A DNA stretch of 64,000 nucleotides from Aquimarina sp. MMG016 (GTDB lineage Bacteria; Bacteroidota; Bacteroidia; Flavobacteriales; Flavobacteriaceae), in NCBI RefSeq assembly GCF_018100805.1, contig NZ_JAGJEA010000002.1, forward strand, positions 1 to 64,000, written 5' to 3'. Positions 6,044 to 14,518 of the stretch are shown piece after piece; the first letter of the stretch is position 1; every line of letters begins with the position of its first letter. A model generated the notes under the pieces. It saw only the letters and a list, made by a program, of their open reading frames with translations. It was not told the origin of the DNA and did no database searches. Position numbers and translations under genes: made by a program.

Positions 6044-7912
6044 TTACAGGCCTAAGACCAGGTCTTGTAAAGATTTATCTGTAGTGATTTCTAGCTTTTT
6101 GCGAAGGCGATATCTTGCTTTTTTGATACCTTCAGAAGAAATATTAAGAATATTGGCAATCTCTTTTGAGGATAAATTCATTTTTAATAATGCCATTAGA
6201 CGAAGCTCATTTGAGGTAACGTCAGGAAATTTCTTCTTTACGTTGATATTAAAATCTTTATGTACCTGCTCAAAGTATTTTCTGAAATTTTCCCAATTAT
6301 TATCATCTTGAAGGTCGAAGTTAATGGTTTGTATTAATTGTTGATATCCGTTTTGACCGTTTTCTGATGTTTGAAGCGTTTTGGCTTTTTGTTTAAGGCT
6401 CTCAAGCACCTCATTCTTTTTAGCCAGATGTAGGGCATGGGTGGTGAGTTCTTTCTTTTTAAAAGCTAATTCTGCATCTACTTTTTCTTTTTCTAGTCTA
6501 GAACGTTTTATCTTTTGGCGTAAGCCATAAAAACCTAAACCAAAAATGATGATAGAGATTATTAAACCATAACCTAATACGATTCGTTGTAGTTTATCTG
6601 TTTTTGCTTTTTGTTCCAGCAACTCGATTTCATTTTGCTGCAATACTATTTCTTGTTCTTTTTTTTCAGTTTCATAAATGGTCTGTAGTTCTCGAACCCG
6701 TTTTTCGTTCTCTTTATTGTATATAGAGTCATTTAATGTTTGATAATTTTTGTAAAACTGTAGTGCCTGTGTGTTTTTCCCGAAGTCTTCTGCTATAGCA
6801 GCCAGAGTAAGATAACTATCTCGTTCTGCTTCAATATTTCCTATTTTCTGCGCAATATTAAGTGACGTATTAGCATGAAGATTTGCAGCATTTAATTCAT
6901 TCAGCTTTTGATAAGATTTTGCAAGATGATTATGAGTCAAAGCTTTAGGCTTCTCATCTCCTTCTGTTGAGAAATTATTTAAAGCGAGACGCAACTGGGT
7001 AATCGATTTTTCGTATTGTCTAAGATCATAATAAGTTTTACCTAAACGGGATTGCACCAAAGCCATTCCTTTTTTGTTGGATAATAACTTACGGTATTCC
7101 AAAGCTTTATTAAAATATGCTATGGCTTTATCATATTCCTTTAGATTACTATAAGAATCAGCCATATTCGTTAATGCACTGGCCAACTGAAGTTTATTTC
7201 CATCTTTTTCGGCAAAGGGGAGTGCCATTTTTGAGTATTCCAAAGCCTTTTCATAATCACCTTGTTTTCTGGCAATACTACTCATTCTAAAATATCCACG
7301 TCTTATACCGGGTTCATTGTTCATGTTTTCATAGAATTGAAGAGCTTTGAAGACAAATGAACTGGCTTTTTGATAATCCCCCATTTTTAGATACACTAAT
7401 CCTATATTGTCTATTGAAGAAACCATGGATACAGTGTCTTTCATTTCTTCAAAAATTACTTTAGCCTTCCTGTAACTTTGTATGGCATCATGATATTTGT
7501 CCTGGATCATTTGTATAACCCCAATTTGATTTAGTGCTGAAGCTTGCCCCCATTTATGATCTACTTTTTGATTAAGCGTCAAAGCTTTTTCGAAGGAAAT
7601 CCTGGCAGAATCATATTCTTTTTGGTAATAGTAAACTATCCCAAGACAATTATGAGTACCTGCCATTCCTCTGGGGCTTTCTATGTCTTTTGTAATAGTA
7701 AGTGCTTTATTGATGTAAGATTTTGCTTGTTTTGGATCGACTGATGCATATAGTAGGCCTAAATCATTAAATGCTTTAACCCGTGTGGTGTCGTGGCTTT
7801 GTTCTTCTTTAATAACCTGAAGTAGGCTGTCAATTTTCTGTTGGTTTTGTGCGGTTGAAGAATAAAAGCAAAAACAGCCTAGTATCAATAGTATATTTAC
7901 GAGAGGTTTCAT
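6044..7912 (-). CDS. TPR membrane protein with C-terminal LuxR-type HTH
   Basis: The 622-residue protein starts with a signal-like segment, then about nine tetratricopeptide repeats (residues about 30-410, e.g. AGTHNCLGIVYYYQKEYDSA and AYFNKALEYRKLLSNKKGMA). A coiled coil, a single membrane segment (LGYGLIISIIIFGLGFYGL, near 445-463) and a second coiled coil follow. The C-terminus FPDVTSNELRLMALLKMNLS plus SKEIANILNISSEGIKKARY is a GerE/LuxR-type helix-turn-helix. Such proteins are common, mostly uncharacterised regulators in Bacteroidota: periplasmic TPRs with a cytosolic DNA-binding tail. The neighbouring lipoprotein gene with a phased repeat upstream is a plausible target. Confidence 0.85.
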   Translation of the reverse strand: MKPLVNILLILGCFCFYSSTAQNQQKIDSLLQVIKEEQSHDTTRVKAFNDLGLLYASVDPKQAKSYINKALTITKDIESPRGMAGTHNCLGIVYYYQKEYDSARISFEKALTLNQKVDHKWGQASALNQIGVIQMIQDKYHDAIQSYRKAKVIFEEMKDTVSMVSSIDNIGLVYLKMGDYQKASSFVFKALQFYENMNNEPGIRRGYFRMSSIARKQGDYEKALEYSKMALPFAEKDGNKLQLASALTNMADSYSNLKEYDKAIAYFNKALEYRKLLSNKKGMALVQSRLGKTYYDLRQYEKSITQLRLALNNFSTEGDEKPKALTHNHLAKSYQKLNELNAANLHANTSLNIAQKIGNIEAERDSYLTLAAIAEDFGKNTQALQFYKNYQTLNDSIYNKENEKRVRELQTIYETEKKEQEIVLQQNEIELLEQKAKTDKLQRIVLGYGLIISIIIFGLGFYGLRQKIKRSRLEKEKVDAELAFKKKELTTHALHLAKKNEVLESLKQKAKTLQTSENGQNGYQQLIQTINFDLQDDNNWENFRKYFEQVHKDFNINVKKKFPDVTSNELRLMALLKMNLSSKEIANILNISSEGIKKARYRLRKKLEITTDKSLQDLVLGL

Positions 7913-8001
7913 TTAGATGACCGTGATTGAATATCCTAAAATACTAAAATATTTGATAACCTATTTAAATACAATGGCTTATATTGGACAGTAGGGTGTA
8001 A

Positions 8002-8784
8002 TCATCTTAAATTCCATACCTGGTTTTGTAACCATGGTACACTGGTTTTTAATATTTCTGAATATTCACAGGCTTTGATATGTGTTTTGCCTTCAGCTTC
8101 TACAAAGGTAATATTGCATCCAAGAGCTTTGGCCTCTGCAATGCGCTTACGGGCCTTTTTTATGGGAAAAAATTTGTCCTCAGTTCCTTGAATCACATAA
8201 ATGGGAATGTCTAACTTTTCTTCAACTTTGCAATTAGAACCCATTAATATCATAGCCGAAAAAATATCAGGATAATCTTTGGCATATTCCCATCCGGCGA
8301 GTGATCCATTGCTATAACCTACCAAAACAATTTTTTCAGGATCAATAGGCCAATGCTTTTTAGCAAGGTCAATAAAATCCAGAATTCTTTTTTCGAGATA
8401 ATCCAAAGTCCAGGTTCTCCAGGCTCCAGAAGGGCTGAAGATAAAACCCTTAGAGTTTTTTAATCCCGGGACTACAAGGCAATCACTAAATTTTGTATAG
8501 TTTTTACTTCCTACACCCCCGTGGAGGACAATAAACAGAGGCGCTTTTTCACCTGCTTTAATTTCAGGAATGGTAAGATCATATTTCCATTCAGATTCCT
8601 TGTCTTCGACCTTGATTTTACTGATTATATTCCCAGGAGTTAATGGAATAGAAGTAAAAGAAGCCTCATTAATACTACTTTTATATCCCTCGGAGCCTCT
8701 GGTGTCTAATCCGCTTTTGCATGAATAACACAAAAATAATAGCGCGAAAAATAGAAAGAAACCTTTTAACAGTGTGGCTTTCAT
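8002..8784 (-). CDS. Lipoprotein esterase of the PHB-depolymerase/alpha-beta hydrolase type
   Basis: The 260-residue protein starts MKATLLKGFFLFFALLFLCYSCKS, with a lipobox (CYSC). The hydrolase fold shows the oxyanion strand PLFIVLHGGVGSKNY, nucleophile elbow GYSNG (Ser) in KIVLVGYSNGSLAGWEYA, Asp in QGTEDKFFPIKKAR and His in GKTHIKACEY. The sequence is close to the LpqC/feruloyl-esterase branch. The substrate is an unknown ester; anchoring suggests action at the cell surface. Single gene, transcribed away from guaA. Confidence 0.8.
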   Translation of the reverse strand: MKATLLKGFFLFFALLFLCYSCKSGLDTRGSEGYKSSINEASFTSIPLTPGNIISKIKVEDKESEWKYDLTIPEIKAGEKAPLFIVLHGGVGSKNYTKFSDCLVVPGLKNSKGFIFSPSGAWRTWTLDYLEKRILDFIDLAKKHWPIDPEKIVLVGYSNGSLAGWEYAKDYPDIFSAMILMGSNCKVEEKLDIPIYVIQGTEDKFFPIKKARKRIAEAKALGCNITFVEAEGKTHIKACEYSEILKTSVPWLQNQVWNLR

Positions 8785-8912
8785 AGCTTTTTTTGAATAA
8801 ATATACTAATAACTTGAACCATTCTTTAATAGTTAGTCGTTCAGTTTGTAAAATAATTAAAAACAAGTTGAAAATTATCTGTATTAGGATTTCAGGGTTA
8901 TCAATTTAATTT

Positions 8913-8920
8913 TATTTTTG
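8913..8920 (+). promoter_or_regulatory. -7 box close to guaA start
   Basis: TATTTTTG matches TAnnTTTG and ends only 3 bases before the ATG at 8924. If active, transcription would start at or next to the initiation codon, giving a leaderless mRNA. No good -33 TTG at the usual distance is visible. Confidence 0.4.
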
Positions 8921-8923
8921 CCT

Positions 8924-10456
8924 ATGCAAAACAACAAGGTACTTATTCTAGACTTCGGGTCACAGGTAACACAACTTATTGGGCGTCGCGTTAGAGAGCT
9001 TAATATATATTCAGAAATACATCCGTACAACAAACCACCTAAGGATATTGACAGTTATAAAGCTGTAATATTATCGGGTAGCCCGCTATCTGTTAGAGGC
9101 GATAATGTGGCTCATCCTGATCTTAAAGAGATACGTGGTAAAAAACCACTACTTGGTATTTGTTATGGTGCACAATACCTCGCTCATTTTGGAGGAGGGC
9201 AAGTTGCAGAATCGAATACACGAGAGTATGGGCGTGCAAACTTGTCTTATGTTAACAATAATGAATTGTTCCAGAATATTTCTGAAGGCTCACAGGTGTG
9301 GATGAGTCATAGCGATACGATAAAAGAATTACCAACTAACGGTAAGCTTTTAGCAAGTACACATGATGTGGAAAATGCTGCGTTTAAAATTGATGGTGAA
9401 GAAACATATGCTATTCAATTTCATCCGGAAGTGTATCATTCCAAAGATGGAACACAACTTTTGGAGAATTTTTTAGTAAATATAGCTGGTGTTGCTCAAG
9501 ATTGGACTCCAGATTCTTTTGTGGAAGAAACGGTTGCAAACTTAAAAGAACAACTAGGCAATGATAAAGTTGTGTTAGGACTTTCTGGTGGTGTAGATTC
9601 TTCAGTAGCAGCAATGTTGTTACATAAGGCTATAGGTAAAAATCTGCATTGTATTTTTGTAAATAATGGTTTACTACGTAAAAATGAATTTTCTACGGTT
9701 TTAAAACGTTATGAGGGTATGGGACTTAATGTTAAGGGGGTAGATGCTTCGGCACGTTTTTTGGAAGCCCTAGCTGGAGAAAGCGATCCGGAAAAGAAAC
9801 GTAAAGCGATTGGACGAGCCTTTATTGAAGTTTTTGATGATGAAGCGCATGCTATCGAGGATGTATCATGGCTAGCGCAGGGAACAATTTATCCAGATGT
9901 AATCGAGAGTGTTTCGGTAACAGGAGGTCCAAGTGCTACGATCAAGAGTCATCATAATGTTGGAGGATTGCCGGATTATATGAAACTAAAGATTGTAGAA
10001 CCATTAAAAATGCTGTTCAAAGATGAAGTACGACGGGTAGGAACATCTATGGGTATGGATAAGGAGTTACTGGGCAGGCATCCATTTCCCGGACCAGGAT
10101 TAGCAATTAGGATTTTAGGAGATATTACTGCAGAAAAAGTGAGCATTCTGCAGGAGGTAGATGCTATCTTTATCAATGGATTAAAAGAAAACGGCTTATA
10201 CGATAAGGTTTGGCAAGCCGGAGCAATATTATTACCGGTACAGAGTGTAGGAGTAATGGGAGATGAGAGAACGTATGAGAAATGTGTAGCACTTAGAGCC
10301 GTAGAAAGTACTGATGGTATGACTGCGGATTGGGTGAATTTACCATATGAGTTTTTACAAAAAACCTCAAATGAAATAATAAATAAGGTAAAAGGCGTTA
10401 ATAGAGTAGTATACGATATTAGTTCTAAACCTCCTGCAACAATAGAGTGGGAATAA
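8924..10456 (+). CDS. guaA: GMP synthase (glutamine-hydrolysing)
   Basis: The 510-residue enzyme amidates XMP to GMP with ATP and glutamine in the cytosol. It has the class I glutamine amidotransferase domain (nucleophile in GICYGAQ, about Cys80; HPEVYHS His/Glu), the ATP pyrophosphatase P-loop LSGGVDSS and the C-terminal dimerisation domain ([16 protein letters not shown], ending KPPATIEWE). Full length and canonical. The ATG at 8924 gives the usual start [14 protein letters not shown]; an in-frame TTG at 8918 would add only two residues. The LysM gene follows after 50 bases and may be co-transcribed. Confidence 0.97.
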   Translation: MQNNKVLILDFGSQVTQLIGRRVRELNIYSEIHPYNKPPKDIDSYKAVILSGSPLSVRGDNVAHPDLKEIRGKKPLLGICYGAQYLAHFGGGQVAESNTREYGRANLSYVNNNELFQNISEGSQVWMSHSDTIKELPTNGKLLASTHDVENAAFKIDGEETYAIQFHPEVYHSKDGTQLLENFLVNIAGVAQDWTPDSFVEETVANLKEQLGNDKVVLGLSGGVDSSVAAMLLHKAIGKNLHCIFVNNGLLRKNEFSTVLKRYEGMGLNVKGVDASARFLEALAGESDPEKKRKAIGRAFIEVFDDEAHAIEDVSWLAQGTIYPDVIESVSVTGGPSATIKSHHNVGGLPDYMKLKIVEPLKMLFKDEVRRVGTSMGMDKELLGRHPFPGPGLAIRILGDITAEKVSILQEVDAIFINGLKENGLYDKVWQAGAILLPVQSVGVMGDERTYEKCVALRAVESTDGMTADWVNLPYEFLQKTSNEIINKVKGVNRVVYDISSKPPATIEWE

Positions 10457-10506
10457 CGTTTAGATAAAAAAGTTTATTTTAGGGGTTGCAAAAAAATAAT
10501 AATTTA

Positions 10507-12675
10507 ATGAAAAAGATTTTATTGCTCTTTTTATTCCTGTTTATAGCAAGTAATTTTACCTATGCACAGAAGTATAAAAGTCATACGGTTCTCAAAGGGG
10601 AAAACGTGTTTAGAATAGCTAAACGCTATAATACCACTCCAGAAGCCATTTATAAGATAAACCCTAAAGCTGAAGAAGGGATAAAAGAAGGAGAGATTCT
10701 TGCTATACCTATAACGGATAATAGTGAGTATAATACTCATGAAGTGCAGCTAGGGGATACGATATATAATCTTTCTAAAAAGTATAATACTACTGAAGAA
10801 GCACTTTATATTCTTAATCCTGAAACTATTAATGGAATCAATATAGGACAGGTATTAAGAGTTAGTAAGATTAAAAAGACTGATACATCCGATACAAATA
10901 TTGATACTATAGGACAGGAGGGTAAAGATGCAGTGCTAGATAGTTTAAAGGTAGTTCCTACAGAACCTAAAATAGAACGTTTTAAAACTCATAAAGTAAA
11001 GCGTAAAGAAACATTGTTTAGCATTGCTAAAAAATATAATGTTGCTATCGACAATATAAAAAAGTATAATAAAAGACTGTATTCTGAAGAGTTGAAAAGA
11101 AAGGATAAGATTAGAATTCCTATTTATGCGGAAGGAATTGTGGCTCAGCAACCGCTAGATGCTCCAGTGACTAAAGTTTCTACAATTACTAAATATCGTA
11201 TTCAGCCTAAAGATACTAAGTTTAATATTGCCAGAAGACATGGTATAACTATTCCTGCATTAGAAGAGCTTAATCCTAATTTGGACCCTTCTCTTCCTAT
11301 AGGAACTGAGATTTTAGTTCCTACGTCCGTTTTTATACCATTTGGGGAGCAGAATGTAGAAGAAGGTATGGAATTGTATCAAGTTCCTCCTAAGGAGACT
11401 ATTTATAATATACTTCGTGTTACTGGGATTTCTTCAGATTCTTTATTTAAAATGAATCCTTTCCTTATTAAAGAGGGCCTTAAAGAAGGTATGGTGATCA
11501 AGGTACCTAAGACAGTTGTAGATACTACTGCTTTGGTCGTTGATACTGATAAGGAGAAAATCATTGATTTAAGCAGTAAGTTGTATAACTTTAAGTCCAG
11601 AAAGATTGCAATTATGTTGCCTTTTGGTGTGGATACATTACAGATGAAGTCTAGACAAAATGCAGAAGAATACCTTAAAAACAAAACAGGTGCAAGAGTA
11701 GCATTGGATTTTTACAGAGGTATAAAGATGGCAGCAGATTCGGCCAGGGTTCAAGGGGTTACTTCAGAATTGTACACATTTGATACTAAGAAGAATAAAA
11801 ACACAGATTATATAAAGAAGATTATAGCACAAAATAGTTTTGATGAAATGGATGTTGTTATCGGTCCGTTATTTCAAGCTAATGTTGAAACAGTGGTTGA
11901 GGAACTTAAGAAATATGAAACCCCCGTTTTCTCACCTATTTCTAGAAAAGAATCAAAACTGTATAGTAATTTTTTCCAGACCAGGCCAACAGATGCAATG
12001 TTGCAGGATAAATTAATCTCATTTATTGAAAAAGATTCATTAGATAAAAATATTATCATCATAGTACAGCAAGGGAAAAAGCATGAAGAAGTAAAGAAAA
12101 AATTAATTGCTAAATTTCCTGCAGCAAAATTGGCAAAAATAGAAGAAGGTAACTATCTTTATGAAGTTAATTTAAACAAGGTTCTAGCTAAGAATAAACC
12201 AAACTGGGTAATTCTTGAATCGAGTGACATAGCAATGATAAGTAATGTTACTGCTTTACTTAATGCAAAGGCAGAAAGCGATCAGATAACATTGTTTACT
12301 ACGGATAAGAATAATGCCTTTGATGATGATAGTATCAAGTATGAACACTTGTCAAAATTACATTTACATTATCCGTCAATTAATAAAGAATTTGACGAAA
12401 ATGAAGAGTCTTTGACTCCTTTTGTTGAGTTATATAAGAAGAAATACGGTATTGTTCCTAATAAATATACAGTTAGAGGATTTGATATCATGTATGATAT
12501 TTTGATGAGATTAGGTACTGCAGATGATGTATATCATTCTGCAAGTTATAAAGGAACAACACAATATGTAGAAAATAAATTTAACTATACCAAAGATCTT
12601 TTGGGAGGTTATTATAATAAGGCGGCTTATCTTATTAAATTTGATGATGATCTAAAATTAACCGTTGTAGAGTAA
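10507..12675 (+). CDS. Multi-LysM protein with periplasmic-binding-type domain
   Basis: The 722-residue protein has a signal peptide (MKKILLLFLFLFIASNFTYA), which decides the ATG at 10507. About five LysM repeats follow (SHTVLKGENVFRIAKRYNTT, THEVQLGDTIYNLSKKYNTT, THKVKRKETLFSIAKKYNV, YRIQPKDTKFNIARRHGI, YQVPPKETIYNILRVTGI), spread over residues 25-330. The C-terminal half (from KIAIMLPFGVDTLQMKS) resembles type 1 periplasmic-binding folds (DVVIGPLFQANVETV; ITLFTTDKNNAFDDDSI). LysM domains bind peptidoglycan. Homologues with this layout are common in flavobacteria and their ligand is not known. Location: periplasm, wall-attached. Confidence 0.85.
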   Translation: MKKILLLFLFLFIASNFTYAQKYKSHTVLKGENVFRIAKRYNTTPEAIYKINPKAEEGIKEGEILAIPITDNSEYNTHEVQLGDTIYNLSKKYNTTEEALYILNPETINGINIGQVLRVSKIKKTDTSDTNIDTIGQEGKDAVLDSLKVVPTEPKIERFKTHKVKRKETLFSIAKKYNVAIDNIKKYNKRLYSEELKRKDKIRIPIYAEGIVAQQPLDAPVTKVSTITKYRIQPKDTKFNIARRHGITIPALEELNPNLDPSLPIGTEILVPTSVFIPFGEQNVEEGMELYQVPPKETIYNILRVTGISSDSLFKMNPFLIKEGLKEGMVIKVPKTVVDTTALVVDTDKEKIIDLSSKLYNFKSRKIAIMLPFGVDTLQMKSRQNAEEYLKNKTGARVALDFYRGIKMAADSARVQGVTSELYTFDTKKNKNTDYIKKIIAQNSFDEMDVVIGPLFQANVETVVEELKKYETPVFSPISRKESKLYSNFFQTRPTDAMLQDKLISFIEKDSLDKNIIIIVQQGKKHEEVKKKLIAKFPAAKLAKIEEGNYLYEVNLNKVLAKNKPNWVILESSDIAMISNVTALLNAKAESDQITLFTTDKNNAFDDDSIKYEHLSKLHLHYPSINKEFDENEESLTPFVELYKKKYGIVPNKYTVRGFDIMYDILMRLGTADDVYHSASYKGTTQYVENKFNYTKDLLGGYYNKAAYLIKFDDDLKLTVVE

Positions 12676-13041
12676 ATTGAGAACATCATACCAAAAACTG
12701 ATCACACAAATCAGCTTGTTTTTATAGGTAAACGATATTAAGAATTAAAAGTTAAAGTTTTAGTCTGATATTTTTTATCTGGTACAGAAGAAAATATATT
12801 TTGTAATTATCAATGGTTCAATGCTTTTGAGGATGAAAAATATTGATGTTATAGTTTGCTATAACAAATGGCATCAAAATTGATTATACAAAAAATATTG
12901 TCTAAAAGTGCAGTTTGCATTTTTGTATGTTAAAAATTAAGTTATTTTTGTGATTGCAATCAATACTGGCCCCGTATTGTTTTTAGTATGCGCACTTAAA
13001 TAGTAAAATATAACTTTTAGTTGGGCATAATTGTTACAATT
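12676..13041. other. Gene-free stretch with hairpin before the DUF922 gene
   Basis: No gene is visible in this 366-base stretch. A weak stem (CTGAT 12698 / ATCAG 12710, with T runs) could end the LysM transcript. TTGATG (12843-12848) and CATCAA (12872-12877) enclose GTTATAG-tttg-CTATAAC (12848-12865), a compact nested hairpin of unknown role. Confidence 0.4.
12923..12950 (+). promoter_or_regulatory. Promoter of the DUF922 gene
   Basis: TTG (12923-12925), 17 bases, TATTTTTG (12943-12950): a Bacteroidota-type promoter giving a leader of about 85 bases. Confidence 0.55.
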
Positions 13042-13578
13042 ATGAGTAAAATCTTTACCATTTTTTTAGTTTTAGTTTTTGCAGGTGGTGGATATGTGGA
13101 GCGATTTTCTTATGCAGAAAAAAGTAAATTAGACTGGTCGGACTTTAGAGGCGATCCGGATGATAATAGTAACTTTGATTCTGCGGTTAATACCGGTATC
13201 ACTTATCAGTGGTCGTATAGTAAAGATCAAGGAGAGGAGATAGAGTTAAAATATGAAGTAGATAGTTTCTGTTATCCGTCTTTATCTTGGGTTAAAAAAG
13301 GTCAAATGTCTGATTATTTATTAGCTCATGAGCAACTTCATTTTGATATTTCTGAGCTACATGCCAGAATAATGCGCAAAAAATTAAAAGAATATCAGCC
13401 AGGAAAAAATGTAAAGAAGGATCTTAATAAGATGTATAAACGAGTAGAGCGAATGCGTATTAATATGCAACAGCTATATGATGAAGAAACAGATCATTCA
13501 AAAAATAAAGAGGCTCAGAATAAGTGGAAAAAGAAGGTAGAAACCTTAATGTGGTATTATAGAGATTTTAAAAAATAA
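13042..13578 (+). CDS. DUF922-family putative secreted zinc protease
   Basis: A 178-residue protein with a signal peptide from the ATG at 13042 (MSKIFTIFLVLVFAGGGYV). The body has LDWSDFRGDP, then SCYPSLSW-like strands and HEQLHFDISELHARIM. HExxH-type DUF922 proteins are predicted metallopeptidases; here HEQLH provides two metal-binding His and the Glu base, with E/H residues of the next helix as third-ligand candidates. Activity is inference from the motif. The DUF3820 gene starts two bases after its stop codon, so the two are one operon. Confidence 0.75.
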   Translation: MSKIFTIFLVLVFAGGGYVERFSYAEKSKLDWSDFRGDPDDNSNFDSAVNTGITYQWSYSKDQGEEIELKYEVDSFCYPSLSWVKKGQMSDYLLAHEQLHFDISELHARIMRKKLKEYQPGKNVKKDLNKMYKRVERMRINMQQLYDEETDHSKNKEAQNKWKKKVETLMWYYRDFKK

Positions 13579-13580
13579 TC

Positions 13581-13805
13581 TTGGATACTCAACTTCAAAA
13601 AGAATTCCTGATTCAACTTGCTAACACCAAAATGCCTTTTGGTAAATACAAAGATAGATATTTAATAGATCTTCCAGAATACTATATTGTTTGGTATCAC
13701 AATAAGGGCTTTCCCAAAGGGAAATTAGGTCAACAATTACAAACCGTTTATGAATTAAAACTAAATGGTTTAGAATATCTGATTAGAAATATCAGAAAAT
13801 TATAA
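13581..13805 (+). CDS. DUF3820-family small protein, TTG start
   Basis: A 74-residue cytosolic protein with the DUF3820 signature LANTKMPFGKYKDRYLIDLPEYYIVWY; the family is annotated as a putative quorum-sensing-regulated factor, but no biochemistry is known. The only way to include the conserved FLIQLANTK part is to start at the TTG at 13581; the first internal Met (MPFGK) would cut the domain. It overlaps no gene and ends one base before the stop codon of the convergent SRPBCC gene. Confidence 0.8.
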   Translation: MDTQLQKEFLIQLANTKMPFGKYKDRYLIDLPEYYIVWYHNKGFPKGKLGQQLQTVYELKLNGLEYLIRNIRKL

Positions 13806-13806
13806 T

Positions 13807-14319
13807 CTACATATTTACAAACTGATATCCAGCCAATTCATGTGCTCTCAGATCAATCTCAGTTTCATTTAATAATACTCTGTGTTCTATAAACGCTTTT
13901 AAATTAGCTAACCAGAATGTCCAGCCATTACTACACCCATAATGAAGTTTTAGCTTGCTGTCATCATCTTCAGGGATTTCAAATTGAATAAGGGTCACCA
14001 TAGTAACATTGTTTTTCTTTTCTAACTTTACTGAGACTTTACAACCCCCAAAAGTTAATTCGATATAATCTTTTCCATTAGCTTCAGTAATTTCTCCTTC
14101 TTCTTTTTCATCCCAATTATGCCATTCCCAAGTATACGTATCTCCTTTTTGGATAAGTTCTCCGGGTTTTCTGACTTGTCCTTTAGGGCTTCTATATTCT
14201 GCATTCTTCAAAAACCACGAAGTAATACCTTTAGAAGTAGCCCATAAATTATATAGATTCTCTATTGAAGTATGGATATAGATCTTTTTTGTAAATGAGC
14301 TCCATTGTAATTTTTCCAT
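13807..14319 (-). CDS. SRPBCC/AHSA1-family protein
   Basis: A 170-residue cytosolic START-like (SRPBCC) protein: IYIHTSIENLYNLWATSKGITSWFLKNAEY at the N-terminus, GEITEANGKDYIELTFGG centrally, and GWTFWLANLKAFIEH in the last long helix. The fold makes a hydrophobic ligand pocket; in the AHSA1 branch it can also activate Hsp90, but no partner is seen here. Ligand unknown. It faces the DUF3820 gene tail to tail with a 1-base gap and no visible terminator. Confidence 0.82.
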   Translation of the reverse strand: MEKLQWSSFTKKIYIHTSIENLYNLWATSKGITSWFLKNAEYRSPKGQVRKPGELIQKGDTYTWEWHNWDEKEEGEITEANGKDYIELTFGGCKVSVKLEKKNNVTMVTLIQFEIPEDDDSKLKLHYGCSNGWTFWLANLKAFIEHRVLLNETEIDLRAHELAGYQFVNM

Positions 14320-14443
14320 GATTAAAAATGTTGATTAGGTGTGACTTAAAAATAAGAAAAATGTATCTTAAAATTAGTTAAACTACTATGTCTTAATGTT
14401 TTTTATACGTTTATAAAATTGGATTCAGTTAAATTATTCATAG

Positions 14444-14480
14444 TAAACTTACAGAATCTATAATGAATTCTGTAAGTTTA
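14444..14480. promoter_or_regulatory. 14-bp perfect inverted repeat before the amidohydrolase gene
   Basis: TAAACTTACAGAAT (14444-14457), 9-base loop, ATTCTGTAAGTTTA (14467-14480). The second arm ends 38 bases before the start codon at 14519 in a divergent intergenic region. It could be an operator or a leader hairpin; no T run follows directly. Confidence 0.6.
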
Positions 14481-14518
14481 ATATCTATATAATTTTACAC
14501 ATACTCAAACTCGTTAAT

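Noticed and set aside
9411..9614. Minus-strand open frame inside guaA
   Set aside because: guaA is certain on the other strand; no start signals or domain.
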